Position numbers and translations under genes: made by a program. Below, piece by piece: positions 21,623 to 33,776 of a DNA stretch of 64,000 nucleotides. A model generated the notes under the pieces. It did no database searches. It was given only the letters and a program-made list of their open reading frames with translations, and was not told the DNA's origin. The DNA is from Vombatus ursinus (Eukaryota; Chordata; Mammalia; Diprotodontia; Vombatidae): NCBI RefSeq assembly GCF_900497805.2, contig NW_020954562.1:20672347-20736346 (forward strand). The letters are read 5' to 3'. How positions within the stretch are numbered: the stretch's first letter is position 1; each line of letters opens with the position of its first letter.

Positions 21623-22040
21623 CCAGAGAAGTTTAGACAGATCCACATGAATGCAGATGGAGTGCACAGAGATGAAGACACCAAGGCAGCAACAGAAGGT
21701 AAAGTGTTCACTTTATTTCACCTATTTCACGTTTCACATGTTCACCATTATTTCACCTCTGACTTCTGACCCCCCCCCACCCAATAACCTCCATGTTCCA
21801 TGAAAGAAATAGTTAGGTCTGAAAGACCCAGAGCGTTGGGGAGCCCAATCTGAAATCAGGAAAGGCTCTCCAGTAGAGGTCCACCTAAAGTCTGTGAGGA
21901 CAGCCTGGACCTGAGCCCATTCAAGCTTGGTGTCCTAGAATCCATGCCTCCACAGTTGAGGACCAACCCAGCCAAATGGTCTCTCTCTTTGGGAAGTCTC
22001 TCACCTGCTAGATCCCTCCCATTGGCAACTACAACACTAC
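21623..22040. other. Unassigned intergenic stretch
   Basis: A short tract of repeated ttcac motifs at 21706-21757. No gene signal. Confidence 0.35.
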
Positions 22041-22069
22041 TTCAGCAAGTTTAAATATATATATATATA

Positions 22070-22127
22070 TTTACCAAATTGAGCTTTTAAATATATATAT
22101 ATATATTTAAAAGCTCAATTTGGTAAA
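22070..22127. repeat. Perfect 58-bp AT-rich palindrome
   Basis: Every base from 22070 to 22127 pairs with its mirror on the opposite arm. The outer arms carry the non-repetitive word accaaattgagctttt, the centre is alternating AT. A further AT run precedes it (22051-22070). It could extrude as a hairpin or cruciform. Confidence 0.95.
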
Positions 22128-22225
22128 CAGAATAATGTTTTAGAAACATTTTATTAGCTCTGTATGTCATGTGACTAAGGGAAATCATGAAAAAAGGCAT
22201 TAGTTTGTGACTCTTTGCTTGACAT

Positions 22226-22365
22226 CACATAATCATAGATCAAGAGCCAGATGTAATCTCAGAGGCCACCTCCCTCATTTTACAGAAGAGGAAACTATGG
22301 CCCAGAACTCAAGGTCACACGTAGTAAACACCAGCAAAAGAATTCTGGTCCCCTGGATCCAAAAA
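22226..22365 (-). mobile_element. MIR-type CORE-SINE
   Basis: taatctcagaggccacctcc, ctcattttacagaagaggaa, tcaaggtcacacgtagtaaa. Confidence 0.75.
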
Positions 22366-22529
22366 GTCATTTCTCATAGAGCAATAAAACTCCTTCAACA
22401 GCCTAGCTTCACAATGATATTTGTTCTCCGTGCCACCACAGTTGCTATCCTCACACCGTACTGCTTGCACTCTGGGATGCCTGGCTCTGATAAATAAGCT
22501 TTGGCTTTTATGTTTCGTCTTCCTCTATT

Positions 22530-22645
22530 AGAATATAAACTCCTTGAGGGCAGGGACTGTCTTGCTTTTGCTGGTGTTCCCAGCATTTAGCACAGTGCCT
22601 GAAATATGTTAAGTGCTTAATAAATACTTTATCTATCTATCTACT
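22530..22645 (+). mobile_element. L2 3' end with (TATC)n
   Basis: aatataaactccttgagggc, agcacagtgcctgaaatatg, aagtgcttaataaatacttt, then a few tatc units. Confidence 0.85.
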
Positions 22646-22916
22646 ATATGAGTAAACACAAGTTTTAGCTCAGAGCTAAATACAGAGCAAGCTGAGGACT
22701 AACAAAGAAGTTTAGTTTAGATCTTTAGGAACATTTTCCAAAAAGCAGTGATTTCCCCCAAATTCTATTTAGTTCCTTCTCTACAGCTAAATATACTTCT
22801 ACTACTCTCCATTAGTTTAACAGAATACATTCCAAATATTCTCAGGAATCTATAACATTCAGCCTCATCAAAACATCTTCCCAAAAAGGAAATAAATATG
22901 ACCGAGGATCTATCCT

Positions 22917-23178
22917 AACAATGATAAGTAACAGTTTATAACATTTTTATAACACTTTAAGGTTTGCAAAGCATTGTGCAGGTTATTTCTTTTGATCCTC
23001 GAAATAGCCCTATGAGTTAGATTGTTATTGTTATCCTCATTTTAGAGATAAGAACATTAGAACTAACAGGTTAAGTGACTTGTCAAGGTTCATACAGCTA
23101 AATGTCTGAGGTGGGATTTGAACTCAGATTTTTCTGACTCCAAGTCCAGCACTCATCTACTGAATCACTTACAGATGC
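22917..23178 (-). mobile_element. MIR/THER1 CORE-SINE, near full length
   Basis: Reversed tail (cactttaaggtttgcaaagc), CORE (cattttagagataagaacat, aagtgacttgtcaaggttca) and tRNA-like head (gggatttgaactcagatttt). Confidence 0.88.
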
Positions 23179-23229
23179 CTGTATTTTTAAAAAGCCGTTA
23201 CTTGATTTCCCATGGGTCCACTTGGTTTA

Positions 23230-23380
23230 TTTTCAGTTCAATTTGATTCAATTCAATTATTCAATTCAACTAGCTTTTATTAGCATTTATGATGTACCGA
23301 GCACTCCATTGCCAAGCAACAGAGATACAAGTGCAAACCAGAAAAGTCTCTCAAGGAGCTTGCATTCCCCTGGGCACTTA
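23230..23380 (-). mobile_element. L2 3' end
   Basis: Reversed tail gcatttatgatgtaccgagc and tctcaaggagcttgcattcc. Confidence 0.7.
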
Positions 23381-23719
23381 TTTTCAGGGATTCTTTTAAA
23401 GACTAGAAAATAGTTGTTCTGGACACCATCAAACTAAACTCTGGCTTTGCAGCCCTCCATTTAGTTGGTGGTGGGTTTGATCTCCATAACTAGAAGCAGT
23501 TATAACCCACCATAAAAAAAGCTCCACTGTTCATTTTGTAGGAAAATGTCATTCAGATCCCTAACCGCAGCTGTTTCATTTGCCTCTCTTCTGTTAGTGA
23601 TTTCTTTTTAATTTGTTCAAAGAAACATGGTCTGTGCAATACCGTTTCAATCTGCTAGACTAAACTATGGGAAAGATTTACATATTAAGGTTTTCAATGG
23701 TCCTTACCTAGATCAATCA
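23381..23719. other. Unassigned intergenic stretch
   Basis: No recognised repeat or coding signal. Confidence 0.4.
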
Positions 23720-23915
23720 GTCTAAGCCTCACAATAACTATGTAACACGGGCACTACAGTCATTACCACCCCCCATTTTACAGACAAGAAAATAGAAAAT
23801 CAGAGAGATTAAGTGACTTACCCATGATGATGTAACTAGTGAATGTCAGACATAAAATCTGAACCCAAATCTTCTCGATTCCAAGTCCAACATTCTATCC
23901 ACTATACCATGATGT
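23720..23915 (-). mobile_element. MIR-type CORE-SINE
   Basis: ccattttacagacaagaaaa, gattaagtgacttacccatg, ccaacattctatccactata. Confidence 0.8.
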
Positions 23916-24084
23916 TTCTCGGTATATGACTAGAGAGCTCAAAAGTCCCATCTTCTAAGCTTTCCCTTAATACAGTATTATGAATCTTATGACTAGTCAA
24001 CAAATATTAGTTCAAAGACCAATCTATTCTGAATTAGCCAAGTTTCTAGATGGGCAGATGGCTCCTTCTAAGCCATTCTCCAGG

Positions 24085-24340
24085 GGAGGCCGTATGGAAC
24101 TTAGCAGACAGAGCCCTGGGCTTTAAGTCAGAAGACCCACATTTGAATCCCTGCTCTGACATTGATTACTCAATTGATCTTGGGCTAATCCTTTATACTC
24201 TCTGAACTTCCATTTCCTCATCTGTGAAATGAGGTTAGAGGCACTTGTTCGATCTGCCGCACAGAGTCATTCTGAGGAAAGAACTCTGTAAACTGGAAAA
24301 GGCTAGAGAAATGTGAGCTATGATCTCGACTAAAGGCCAA
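24085..24340 (+). mobile_element. MIR-type CORE-SINE
   Basis: agagccctgggctttaagtc, catttgaatccctgctctga, ccatttcctcatctgtgaaa, with a tail ending tagagaaatgtgagctatga. Confidence 0.82.
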
Positions 24341-24699
24341 TACTCCTCTATAGGGACAGACTGTCCTTTTCAAGTAAGCCACAGCTTCAGGGAGGAAATC
24401 CATGGAACTATGGTAAGGGAGGAAGGGGTCACCTGCTTAGCAGACCTTATCAGCTGAATCAACACTGACAACCACAAGAGTGCCAGATGCTGCAGCCAGA
24501 TGATCCTTACAACCTGCAACAATAGATTCTTTTGATCCGTTAGGTTTACTCCACAGGTTTCTAGTTCTCTAGATATTTCCAAGGAAGCTTCTGCTTTTAC
24601 TTACCAACCCTAAGAAAAATTCTTCTCTGGGTAACAAAAAGGAGGATTATGTATATGCCTCATTTCCCAGATTGTAGGTAGGAATCATCTCTCTACCAA
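24341..24699. other. Unassigned intergenic stretch
   Basis: No family recognised. Two short minus-strand frames (61 and 70 codons) cover the area without domain signal. Confidence 0.35.
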
Positions 24700-25655
24700 G
24701 CTCAGAAGAAAGTAAACATAAAATGATAAAAACCAGGAGGAAAAGAGACCTAAGTTGGAATTTAAAGATTATAATATTCACAAGTACAAGATAGAGGAGG
24801 CATGGATAGATGGAATTTTTGTCTAAAAAAGATCCAGGGGTATTAGTAGATCACAAGGTGAATCAGCTGTGTGATGTGGCAGCCAAAAAAGCTAATGACA
24901 ACTTGGAATGCATTATGAAAGGTATAGATTCTAGGAATAAGGAAGGAATAAATCTGCTGTACTCTGCCCTCATCAGACCTAATCTGGAGTATTTTATTCA
25001 GTTCTGGGAACTCTAGTTTAAAAAGGACATTGATAAACTATAGAGTTTAAACTAGAAGAGGACAACCAAAATGGTGTAGGTGGGGCAGCTAGGTGGCACA
25101 ATGGATAGAGCTCTGGCCTTGGAGTCAGGAGGACCTGAGTTCAAATCCGGCCTCAGACACTTGTTAGCTGCATGACCCTCGACAAGTCACTTAACCACAA
25201 TTGCCTCACCCCCCAAAAAAAAAAGCAAAATAGTGTAGGTGTTTGAATCCATGTCATTTGAAGATCGGTTGAAGGAACTGGGAGTGTTTAGCCTGCAGAA
25301 GAGAAGACTAAAGGGTAACGTGATAGCTGTGTTCAAGTATCTGATGGGCTATCCCATGAATGATGTGTTCTATTTGACCGTTGAGGGCAAAACCTGAAAC
25401 AATGTTTGGAAAGTACAAAGAGGTCAGTTTCAGTTTGATGTCAAGAAATACTCCCTAACCATTTGAGCTGCCCCCAAAATGAAATGGAGTGCTTCAAGAG
25501 GTAGTGGATTCTCCATCATTTGAAGTCTTCAGGCAGTGGCAGGATGACCTCTTGTCTGGCATGACATAGTGAGGATTCATTTAAGGCATGAATTAGACTA
25601 GCTTGGTACTGAGGTCTCTCTCAACACCAGAATTCTGGGATTCTGAAATTCATTT
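24700..25655 (+). mobile_element. CR1/L3 LINE, ORF2 end to 3'UTR
   Basis: Translation of 24810-25016 reads EFLSKKDPGVLVDHKVNQLC, DVAAKKANDNLECIMKGIDS and LLYSALIRPNLEYFIQFWEL, the end of a CR1-type RT. The 3'UTR follows (gaaggaactgggagtgttta, gaaatactccctaaccattt, caggatgacctcttgtctgg). Interrupted by a WSINE at 25082. Confidence 0.88.
25082..25225 (+). mobile_element. WSINE1-like SINE with 15-bp target duplication
   Basis: Complete head-to-tail copy (ggggcagctaggtggcacaa to cccccaaaaaaaaaag). Flanked by caaaatggtgtaggt (25067-25081) and caaaatagtgtaggt (25226-25240). Inserted in the CR1 3'UTR, so it is younger than that LINE. Confidence 0.95.
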
Positions 25656-26299
25656 CTCTGTACTCCAAGAGGACTTGAACGTGAGATTTATTTATGTGTT
25701 TCCGAGGGAACTATATAGTCTATGTTGTGATTATTTTATGAGTTGTCTCATCTCCCAAACACCATAAAAACTACAAGTTTTATATGTAGTTTTTAGAGTC
25801 TGAGGAAGTAAACAACTCCATTTAGATTCCTTGAGACTTCTCCTTCATCCTCCAAGAGTCTCTTTTCTGTGCTTAAACAGAGTGCACTATATCAGGAACT
25901 CAGATCAGGGATCTTTATTCTAGTAAGAATGGGAATAAAAAGCAAATGGTACCAGTCCTTGGCTGTCATATAGGAAAGCATTATACATAGTACCTTTTTT
26001 CAAAAAGAGGAAACAGCATTTCAGCATTCCACAGTATATACTCAAATTACCAATCATTTTTCCATTTGGCACTAGCTTCCCTACAGCAACAATAAACTGT
26101 ATTCCAGACCTTTCCCTTCCTCCCCCAACTCTTCCACCTTTTTGTGCTTAATAACTGCCAATAGAGCCATCCAAGACTCCACTGGTAAGACCCTAGAGTG
26201 TAGATCATGCACTTAGTACATGAACACTGAGCAAATCTCATCATTATCTCTTTGTCTCCGTTCCATCCCATTGGGAAATTCTTGAATATGATTCCGAAT
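25656..26299. other. Unassigned intergenic stretch
   Basis: A small imperfect hairpin lies at 25767-25798 (aaaactacaa ... tgtagttttt). The 121-codon minus-strand frame at 26047-26412 (rich in W, K) has no recognised domain and runs into MIR-like sequence; not called. Confidence 0.35.
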
Positions 26300-26410
26300 A
26301 CCTGGCCTTTAGAGTGATAAGGGACCTTAACGTCAATCATATATCCCAGCACCCTCATTTTATACATGAGGAACCTGAAAACCTGAAAGCCCAATGAGCT
26401 CCAGTTAGTC
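26300..26410 (-). mobile_element. Decayed MIR fragment
   Basis: gataagggaccttaacgtca, cctcattttatacatgagga. Confidence 0.5.
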
Positions 26411-26589
26411 ACTTAGATTTCATTGGTTTGTAGTAGAGAACTCAGAATGTTCTTTACACCACACCTCCCCAGCTGGTACCACTGGTGAATTTTGTTGATG
26501 GGTACAACTAGCAGCATCCACTTTGACCCACATGGATGACATCTACAAGCATCAAAATCTCCTGGATTAACCACTCCCTGCTAAGGGTA

Positions 26590-26820
26590 CAGCATGGTGC
26601 ACAGGAAAGCACACGTATTTGGAGGAGCCAGAAGACCAGAAGATTCAAAGGACCCAAGTTCAAATCCCACCTCTGACACTATTTGTGTGAACCTGGGCAA
26701 GTCACTTCACCTTCTGAGAATCTTTAGTTTGCTCATTTGTCAAAATCAGGTAGTTGGCCTATAACCTAAATAACCTCTAAGCTCTTTTTCAGATTTAATC
26801 CTATAAAATCAGATGACCCT
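26590..26820 (+). mobile_element. MIR-type CORE-SINE
   Basis: aagttcaaatcccacctctg, gtgtgaacctgggcaagtca, agtttgctcatttgtcaaaa, ctaaataacctctaagctct. Confidence 0.8.
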
Positions 26821-27484
26821 AGAGAGAATTTGGGCAAATTGTAGGATAACCTGTACATTTCAAGAATTGGTGAAGAAGCTTAAAGCAATAACCTGCTGCC
26901 CTAGAAATCCACATCATGTCCTGTGCCCCCAAGATATAATTTAGTATAACTCTGGGAATTAAAGTCTAATCCTTACTGTCAAAAGTCTGGTTTTCCTGTC
27001 AAAACCATTAAGTTAGGGGCCAGGGGCACTTTCTCATCTTGTCTTTGTGAAAAGCAATGTGAGAAATAGGCTTCAGAAAAAAAAACCACCATTTTTTTAA
27101 AGAATAAAACCACTTTTGACTATGTAATGGTAACATGATGGTAAGAGTTGAGGCTCAGCAGGACAGATCTCCTATTAGAGTTTTTAGAAAGGAACAGGAT
27201 TATAAATCTCATGCTATGTTTTCAGATATCCAAAATACATCTAAAATTATGGTCATCTATTCCACATGGATTTTTCTTTTATAAATTATTTGCATAAACA
27301 CTATCATTTTCCTCACTTTTTAACTCATAGCCTATTTTCCAAAGAACATATTGTGTTTGACATTAAAAATTCAATTTAAAAAATGGTTTTATAATATAGC
27401 AGAATGATTAATTTCAACTTTTCTCCAATATAATTTTATAATTTTTCAAAAAACCCTAAAGCAAACTTTGATTATATGAATTAT
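26821..27484. other. Unassigned AT-rich stretch
   Basis: Strongly AT-rich after 27060. No repeat family or gene recognised. Confidence 0.4.
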
Positions 27485-27565
27485 CTATGTACGTGTGTAT
27501 ATGTGTTTATGTGTGTATACATATATACATATACATGTATATATGTATGTATGTATGTGTGTGTG

Positions 27566-27600
<35 letters not shown>
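27485..27600 (+). repeat. Compound TG/TA/CA microsatellite
   Basis: Units of tgta/tata then (tg)n passing into (ca)n at about 27568. The switch makes part of it self-complementary. Confidence 0.93.
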
Positions 27601-27601
<1 letters not shown>

Positions 27602-27603
27602 TC

Positions 27604-27765
27604 TTACTAGCTGTGTGATCCTGGGCAAGTCACTTGACCCTTTTTTGTCTCAGTTCCTCACCTGTAAAATGAGCTGGAGAAGGAAATGGCAAACTAGTAA
27701 CTTTGCCAAGAAAACCCCAAATGAGGTCACAAAGAGTTGGACACAAAAAAAAAGACTGAACAAAA
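27604..27765 (+). mobile_element. Mar1-like SINE, 5'-truncated
   Basis: Starts inside the core (actagctgtgtgatcctggg), keeps gtaaaatgagctggagaagg, and ends in the RTE-type tail (cacaaagagttggacacaaa). The head is replaced by the microsatellite. Confidence 0.88.
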
Positions 27766-28734
27766 AAAATTTCCTAAATTGATCCATGAGGATGAATCCT
27801 TATCAATGATTTGCTGACTTTCAATAATAAGGTATACTTTATAATACACAATTCAGAGTAATAATCCAATATAGTAATATTTATATATAAATATGATGAA
27901 TCACATTAAATTTAAAGGCTTGTTTTATCCTGGACAGCAGAAATTTTAAATAATAAGATTGTTATTAATTGTTAATAATAATAAGATTGGCAAATTCATC
28001 TTCTTCCTTCATATAAATTAACTTATAACAAAGGTAAGATGTTCATCAGTCAAATCTATGAAACTACAAATTTACTAGTCTACATAAAGCTAAGAACCCA
28101 TTCTGAAAAGAACTGTGCATCTCTGTAGAGTTTTAAACATCTCCTACACCCCCTAAGACTCTTTTTGAATGTAGAGAGACAGTGATGCTTCTCTTATAAG
28201 CCAAAATACAACTTCCAAAAGCCAGGATTGGATGGTGGGGAAAAGGGAGTAATTATTGGGTTTTAGTTGCTGATAGATATACATAATAAAGACAGAAATT
28301 TGAGCTAGGCAAAACTGGAGGACAAAGAATGTGCCTTAATCATGATTCAAATTCATTTCCTTATAAATTTGGAAAAGAACTGGAAGTCTTTTGAGTTTTG
28401 AGTGCCTCCACACAGCTTGCTGAAGAGTTTCTTTGGTAGAACCCACAAGAGGATTTTGTGGGTGTAGGATACTTATGGAAAGTTAAATTGGAATTTGGAA
28501 TTTCCAACCCTAAGTCAGATATTTGTCTGAAACAATGTGATACTATTAAGCTCCAGATGCAAGTGGTTAAAGAATTGAATTAATTTTAGCTAGTTTGCCA
28601 GGATTTTGTTTGGGTTCTTAACTAAATTTGTCAATTCATAAACTAGCTATGACTAAAGAGCTATAAGGAGCTATAAATCTGCCATTAATAAAGAGAGGCT
28701 TTCTAGTCACTGAACCTTAGCAAATCATTACATC
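27766..28734. other. Unassigned AT-rich stretch
   Basis: Short taataa repeats near 27950-27985. No gene or repeat family recognised. Confidence 0.4.
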
Positions 28735-28908
28735 ATAAATTTAAACTGCCTCATTTTACAGATAAGGAAACTAAAGCCCAGAGGGATTAAAGTGATTTCC
28801 TCAATATCACATAGGTAAAGAAATGTTCAGAGACAGGATTTACACCCAGGTCCTCAGACTCTAGAAGCATTTCTCTTCCCACTATTTGTACAATGCTGCT
28901 TTCCATGG
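28735..28908 (-). mobile_element. MIR-type CORE-SINE
   Basis: gcctcattttacagataagg, ggattaaagtgatttcctca, ggatttacacccaggtcctc. Confidence 0.8.
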
Positions 28909-29557
28909 GAGCTAATATGCCTAGCAGGTGACCCTGAAGAACTGAAGCTTATCCTCTGAGCTCTAAACTAAAGAAAAATGGAAGTCTTGGGGAGAAGAGC
29001 TTACAGCTCAGCTGGGCACTCCAGTTGAACCCCTATAGGTAACTGCACAAAGGAAGGTAAGAAACAGCAGAGATAAGACATATGCCATATAGAGACCCCT
29101 AGAGAAGTAAGTAGGAGCAGCAGAGAACTATGTCTCACAAGAAACAAGCCCAGAAGAGAGTAATACCCTACAGTGAGAACATCACTAATGATAACATCAT
29201 CAGAAGACATTGGCAGAGCTACAAGATAAGAGACATGAATTATCCTAACCTACATGTGGTTCCTCTCATATGTGATACCTATATTTCCCCCACTGAGAGT
29301 GTCTATTAATGGAAAATGGTGTCCTAGGTTTAGGCAGTAGGACATAGGAAATGCTACTTTTCTTATTATATATTTCACTAAAAGTCTTGACTTCGAACTA
29401 ACTTTATCTGGCTAAATAATAAAAGCAAACACATTAGTCAGGGTATGAGACCTGCAGTTTTGTGTGAATATGGACCCGTATGTGTGAATATGAACTCAGG
29501 GTAACATTTCTGAGAGCCTCATATGTGAGAGGTGGGCTTCCCAGGTATTAAGTTAAA
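28909..29557. other. Unassigned intergenic stretch
   Basis: A short local duplication at 29463-29496 (tgtgtgaatatgga/tgtgtgaatatgaa). Otherwise nothing recognised. Confidence 0.4.
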
Positions 29558-29659
29558 TTATATATATATATACACATATATATGTGTGTGTGTGTATACA
29601 TATACACATATACATATATAACACACATATATATACATATATATATATAATATACATAT
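29558..29659 (+). repeat. Compound TA/TG/CA microsatellite
   Basis: About 100 bp of alternating purine/pyrimidine sequence, self-complementary in several registers. Confidence 0.93.
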
Positions 29660-29661
29660 CA

Positions 29662-29852
29662 ATGAAAAGAACCTAGATTTAGAGTCAGAGGAAGTGGGTT
29701 CTAATCACAGCTCTCCTGGTTACTATCTTTGAAACCTTGGACAAGTCACTCAATTGTTCTGCGTCTCAGTTGCCTCTTCTATAAAATGAAAACGTTGAGC
29801 CATATGACTTGTAAGATTCATTCTAGTTCCCAGTCTGTGATCCTGTGACCTA
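29662..29852 (+). mobile_element. MIR-type CORE-SINE
   Basis: gaacctagatttagagtcag, tctataaaatgaaaacgttg, tgtgatcctgtgacc. Confidence 0.78.
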
Positions 29853-29992
29853 AAATGAAAGATTTGATCATTCTTAGAGATTTTCATCAAAAACTTGTTT
29901 TTTAGAAATCTCAGGATGGATGTCCAACTACGACTCAGAACACAAACACCTTCTTTAGTCACTTTGGAACTGTTTTTGAAATACTAATCACC

Positions 29993-30163
29993 AGGGCAGC
30001 TAGATGGCGCAGTGGATAGAGCACTGGACCTGGAGTCAGGAGGACCTGAGTTCAAATCCAGTCTTAGACACATGATACTCACTAGTTGTGTGACCCTGGG
30101 CAAGTCACTTAACCCTTATCGCCTGGCCAAAAAAATAATAATACTAACAAATTTTTAAAAAAA
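29993..30163 (+). mobile_element. WSINE1-like SINE with 15-bp target duplication
   Basis: Head agggcagctagatggcgcag, core ttgtgtgaccctgggcaagt, A/T-rich tail. Flanked by gaaatactaatcacc (29978-29992) and gaaatactaatgacc (30164-30178). Confidence 0.95.
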
Positions 30164-30282
30164 GAAATACTAATGACCACACAAGACCATCAACTTAGAA
30201 TTCAGATAGAAGTAAATAAATGCAATACTGAATTGAGATAAAGTAAAGAATAGCCTACTCTTTGACGAAATGTCATATTAAG

Positions 30283-30543
30283 GTTTGTTGTTGTTAGGTC
30301 GTTTTTCAGTCATGTCTGATTCTCCATGACCCCATTTGGGGTTTTCTTGGCAGAGATTCTGGAGTGGTTTTCCATTTCCTACTCCAGCTCATTTTTACAA
30401 ATGAGGAAACTGAGACCAACAGAGTTAAGTGACTTGTCCAGGATCATACAGATAGTAAGTGTATGATGCGGATTTGAACTCATGAAGATGAGTCTTCCAG
30501 ATTCGAAGCCCAATGTCCTATCCACTGTACCACATAGCTACCC
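30283..30543 (-). mobile_element. Mar1-like SINE, full length
   Basis: Reversed: tail gtttgttgttgttaggtcg and catgaccccatttggggttt, middle ccagctcatttttacaaatg, head aactcatgaagatgagtctt to taccacatagctaccc. Confidence 0.92.
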
Positions 30544-31524
30544 TGCTTAGGGTATACCATCTTAAGGTACCATTTGCAAAAGTACCATTGCAGGGCTAGC
30601 AGTGAAAATGGTTAGTTTACAAAGTGAAAAACAAGACTCTCATGCACCAGTTATTGTAAGAACACAACTTTTTTTTTCTCGAAACCCTGAGTGACAAATA
30701 GCTAATCAGTTAATAGTATTGTCCTTATTTTTAAAATGTCAGTTTCCTAGATTAGGACAGGAAAATAGTATAGAAAGTATTATACTTTACAGGCATTTTG
30801 CAGATCCTCTCAACCTTACTATTTCAAAAGAAGATAAATTATTACTAGAAAGTATGAAGTGTTGTATCTCGATTTATATACCAGAAAATTGGGGGCTTAG
30901 GGGGATTTTTTGTGAAGTAACATTCCCACCTGCTGGAATTTTAGCATATTGCTACTAAAGGATTTTAAGGGATGGTAATACACTATTGGATTTTCATAAC
31001 TATTACATAAGTAAATGAAACTGACAGTTGCATTGAGATTTTCAATTGTACAGATGGATGGGTTTTATATTCATTACTGACCTAAGAAAAATATGTATAG
31101 AGAGAATGTGACAACTTTTTTTCCATTCCATAAATATAGATTTTCCCTCTACTCTCTCGCATCTCTTTATTTAGGTGACCCACAATGCCTAAAAGGGATA
31201 GCTTCTTTCTCTTTGTCAGCCTATTCCCCTACTTTTTTTTAAGACTAAAATAAAAATTAATCATCAGTAAATCTCTCTGCTTTGATCCAGAACCACATTA
31301 ACAAAAAGACAAGATATCTACTTAAATTTTGTCATGTATGTGTGTTTATTTATACAAGCCTTCAATTTTGTCACTATTCTACTGACATCTCCATAGAATA
31401 TATATTAGCTAAATTCTTACTTTCTAGTATGATACTAATCCATACCATGTGAGAACTTTGAAATAGTTGAATGGTGATGGTGATTATAAACCATTTAAGT
31501 TCATCAGAGATGTTCAAGATAAGA
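30544..31524. other. Unassigned AT-rich stretch
   Basis: Contains a 79-codon frame (30719-30958) with no recognised domain. No repeat family recognised. Confidence 0.4.
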
Positions 31525-31772
31525 TAACAATAATTAGCATTGTGTAGCACATTAAGGTTTGAAAAGTACTTTATAAATATCACGTGTTATCCTTACAACT
31601 TTGGGAGGTGGGTGTTTTAATTAGACCCACTTTAAAAATGAGGAAACCAAAGCTGAGAGAGTTTAATTGACATTACCTAGCATTTCACAATTCGTAAGTA
31701 TCTGAGGTCACATTAAAACTTAGATCTTTCTGACTCCACATGCTACATTATACCTACCATGCAATTCTGCTT
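31525..31772 (-). mobile_element. MIR/THER1 CORE-SINE
   Basis: gcacattaaggtttgaaaag, aaaatgaggaaaccaaagct, tttctgactccacatgctac. Confidence 0.8.
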
Positions 31773-31954
31773 CTTAACAGAACAAGAGAAAATGTATTAA
31801 CTTTTATACTGAGGGACTTAGAATAACTGCAAAGGAAAATATTCCAACAATCAGGCTATTAAACAGGAAAAGGTTTCCCAAAAGAAGGGACCTTACTTGG
31901 TGGCTAAACAGAATTTGGATACCTATCTGAAGTGAAATTATTTAGGTACAATCT

Positions 31955-32115
31955 AGTTGGGACCAGGAGGAATAGATGAATACTGCATTTGAATTTAAAG
32001 GATCTGGGTTCAAATCACATCTCTCACACTATCTGCGTGACCATGGGCACAATATGTAACCTCTCTGTTGATGACTTCAAAGTTCTCTTGCAAATGTAAA
32101 TCTATGATCTTGTAA
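31955..32115 (+). mobile_element. MIR-type CORE-SINE
   Basis: tgggttcaaatcacatctct, tgcgtgaccatgggcacaat, followed by a decayed tail. Confidence 0.65.
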
Positions 32116-32254
32116 TATTATGAACATCATAAGTTCCCTCCCTAGTTCTATATTTAATGAATGATTGCTCCACAGGGGAGCTGAACTAGATGAGCCATAT
32201 ACCAAGAGGTTTAAATAATAGCTTTGGGTCTGTAAAGATAGACAATCTGTGGAA

Positions 32255-32507
32255 ATTGTTCGGTCGTTTCAGTTGTGTCTGATTCTTTGTGACCCCCTAT
32301 GGAGTTTTCTTAGCAAACGCACTGGAATGGTTTGCCATTTCCTTTTCCAGCTCATTTTACAGAGGAGAAAACTGAGGCAAACAGGGTTAAGTGACCTGCC
32401 AAGAGCCATATAGCTCGTAAGTGTCCAAGACCAGATTTGAACTCAGTATAATGAATCTTCCTGACTCCAGGCTTGAAACTCTATCCACTGTGCCACCTAG
32501 CTGCCCA
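32255..32507 (-). mobile_element. Mar1-like SINE, full length
   Basis: Reversed tail (ttgtgtctgattctttgtga), middle (ccagctcattttacagagga), head (ctccaggcttgaaactctat to gccacctagctgccc). Confidence 0.93.
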
Positions 32508-33776
32508 TGAAAAATGTCTGACTCATAAGCCTGAAATGATAGTAGGAATCAGTAACAGTGACAGGGGTGAGGCAAAGAAGCATGGTTGCAAATGTGGTTA
32601 AGGATCTGACGTCCCTATCTTCATGCTCTCCAGGAGATACAAGAGCCGACAAGTCTCCTGTGGCTATTTCACAACACTCCAAGATAAGCAGCTGTCACCA
32701 CAAACATAATTTAGAAATCTAATAAGCCCCTGGACTTCAGTGACAGACAAGCTAATGAGAAGTGGCAGATACATTTTTGTTTTGGAAACTGATCTCCTCA
32801 ACCCAACACCTCCACATTTCAGTGGTACAGCTTGAAGTGTTACCTCACCCAGAAAAAAAGTCAGTATGACAAAATGGATCCATTTTTATCCATCCCCAAA
32901 ATCATACATTCAATCCTGCAATTACATAAGTTCTGTGTTATACAATGTGTATGTTTTGTGCTAATGAAGATTGTAGCAGACAACTCCCATCCATCACAAG
33001 CTTCACTCAGCCTCCCTCGAGAACCCAGACCACAGCCTAATTCAGCGTACGGGAGTTAATGCTTCTCTTCATAAGTCTCCCAGTCATTCCTTCACTTTTT
33101 TCTCAGTCTGTCCCATGAATTCTCTTTTTACCCACACCAATCAACTGTGAATATTCCCCAAGGCCTCTTGGACCTTTACTATTTTTCTGCTGAACTCACT
33201 TAAAAGGTTATGAACAATGTCAGTTAATTATGTAGAAATATATATGTGCCCATAAGAGACAACGTGTGAGAATAGCTGTGTATATATGTCACATATGTAT
33301 ATACGTCATTTACCAAGAAGATTAGCTAGCTGACCAGCAACACTACCACTTTCCAACACTTCCCAGTTATGTGAAGATCACTTTCAGTCTAAGTTATATC
33401 ATTTGAAGACTGAAGATTATTTGTATTCTGATGTCTAAAATCATGTCTAAAAGCTATTTTCAGTTCTAACATCTGTTATTCTCTAATGTCAAGATTCATA
33501 TTCCTCACCATCAACTTTCTACCCCTCCTTAGTTCTTTATATCCCATTGACTGCCAGACATCTCTGCTGAAGTCATTATTTGAAAAACCGCATGTATGGA
33601 GGTAGAGGACTGATTGAATGTATTGTTATATAATCAATGCCTTGGATAGTTTTGCTGAGCTCTTCTGTTTGTCTTTCTTTTTTTCCCTCTGTTCACTGAG
33701 TGAGGGAGAGAAAAAAGAAAGAGCCAGAAATTAATATGATGCAACAAAAAAGTTATCTGTACTAAAGAAATCAAAC
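32508..33776. other. Unassigned stretch, largest without a repeat call in 20-40 kb
   Basis: Moderate GC at the left end, AT-rich to the right. Longest frames are 61-75 codons with no domain signal. Could be unique or conserved non-coding DNA. Confidence 0.4.

Noticed and set aside
26047-26412. 121-codon minus-strand frame rich in W and K
   Set aside because: No domain recognised and it overlaps MIR-like sequence. Without a homology search I cannot support a gene.
29558-29659. Palindromic AT/GT sequence as a second cruciform site
   Set aside because: Symmetry is the trivial result of alternating TA/TG/CA repeats, unlike the 22.1-kb palindrome.
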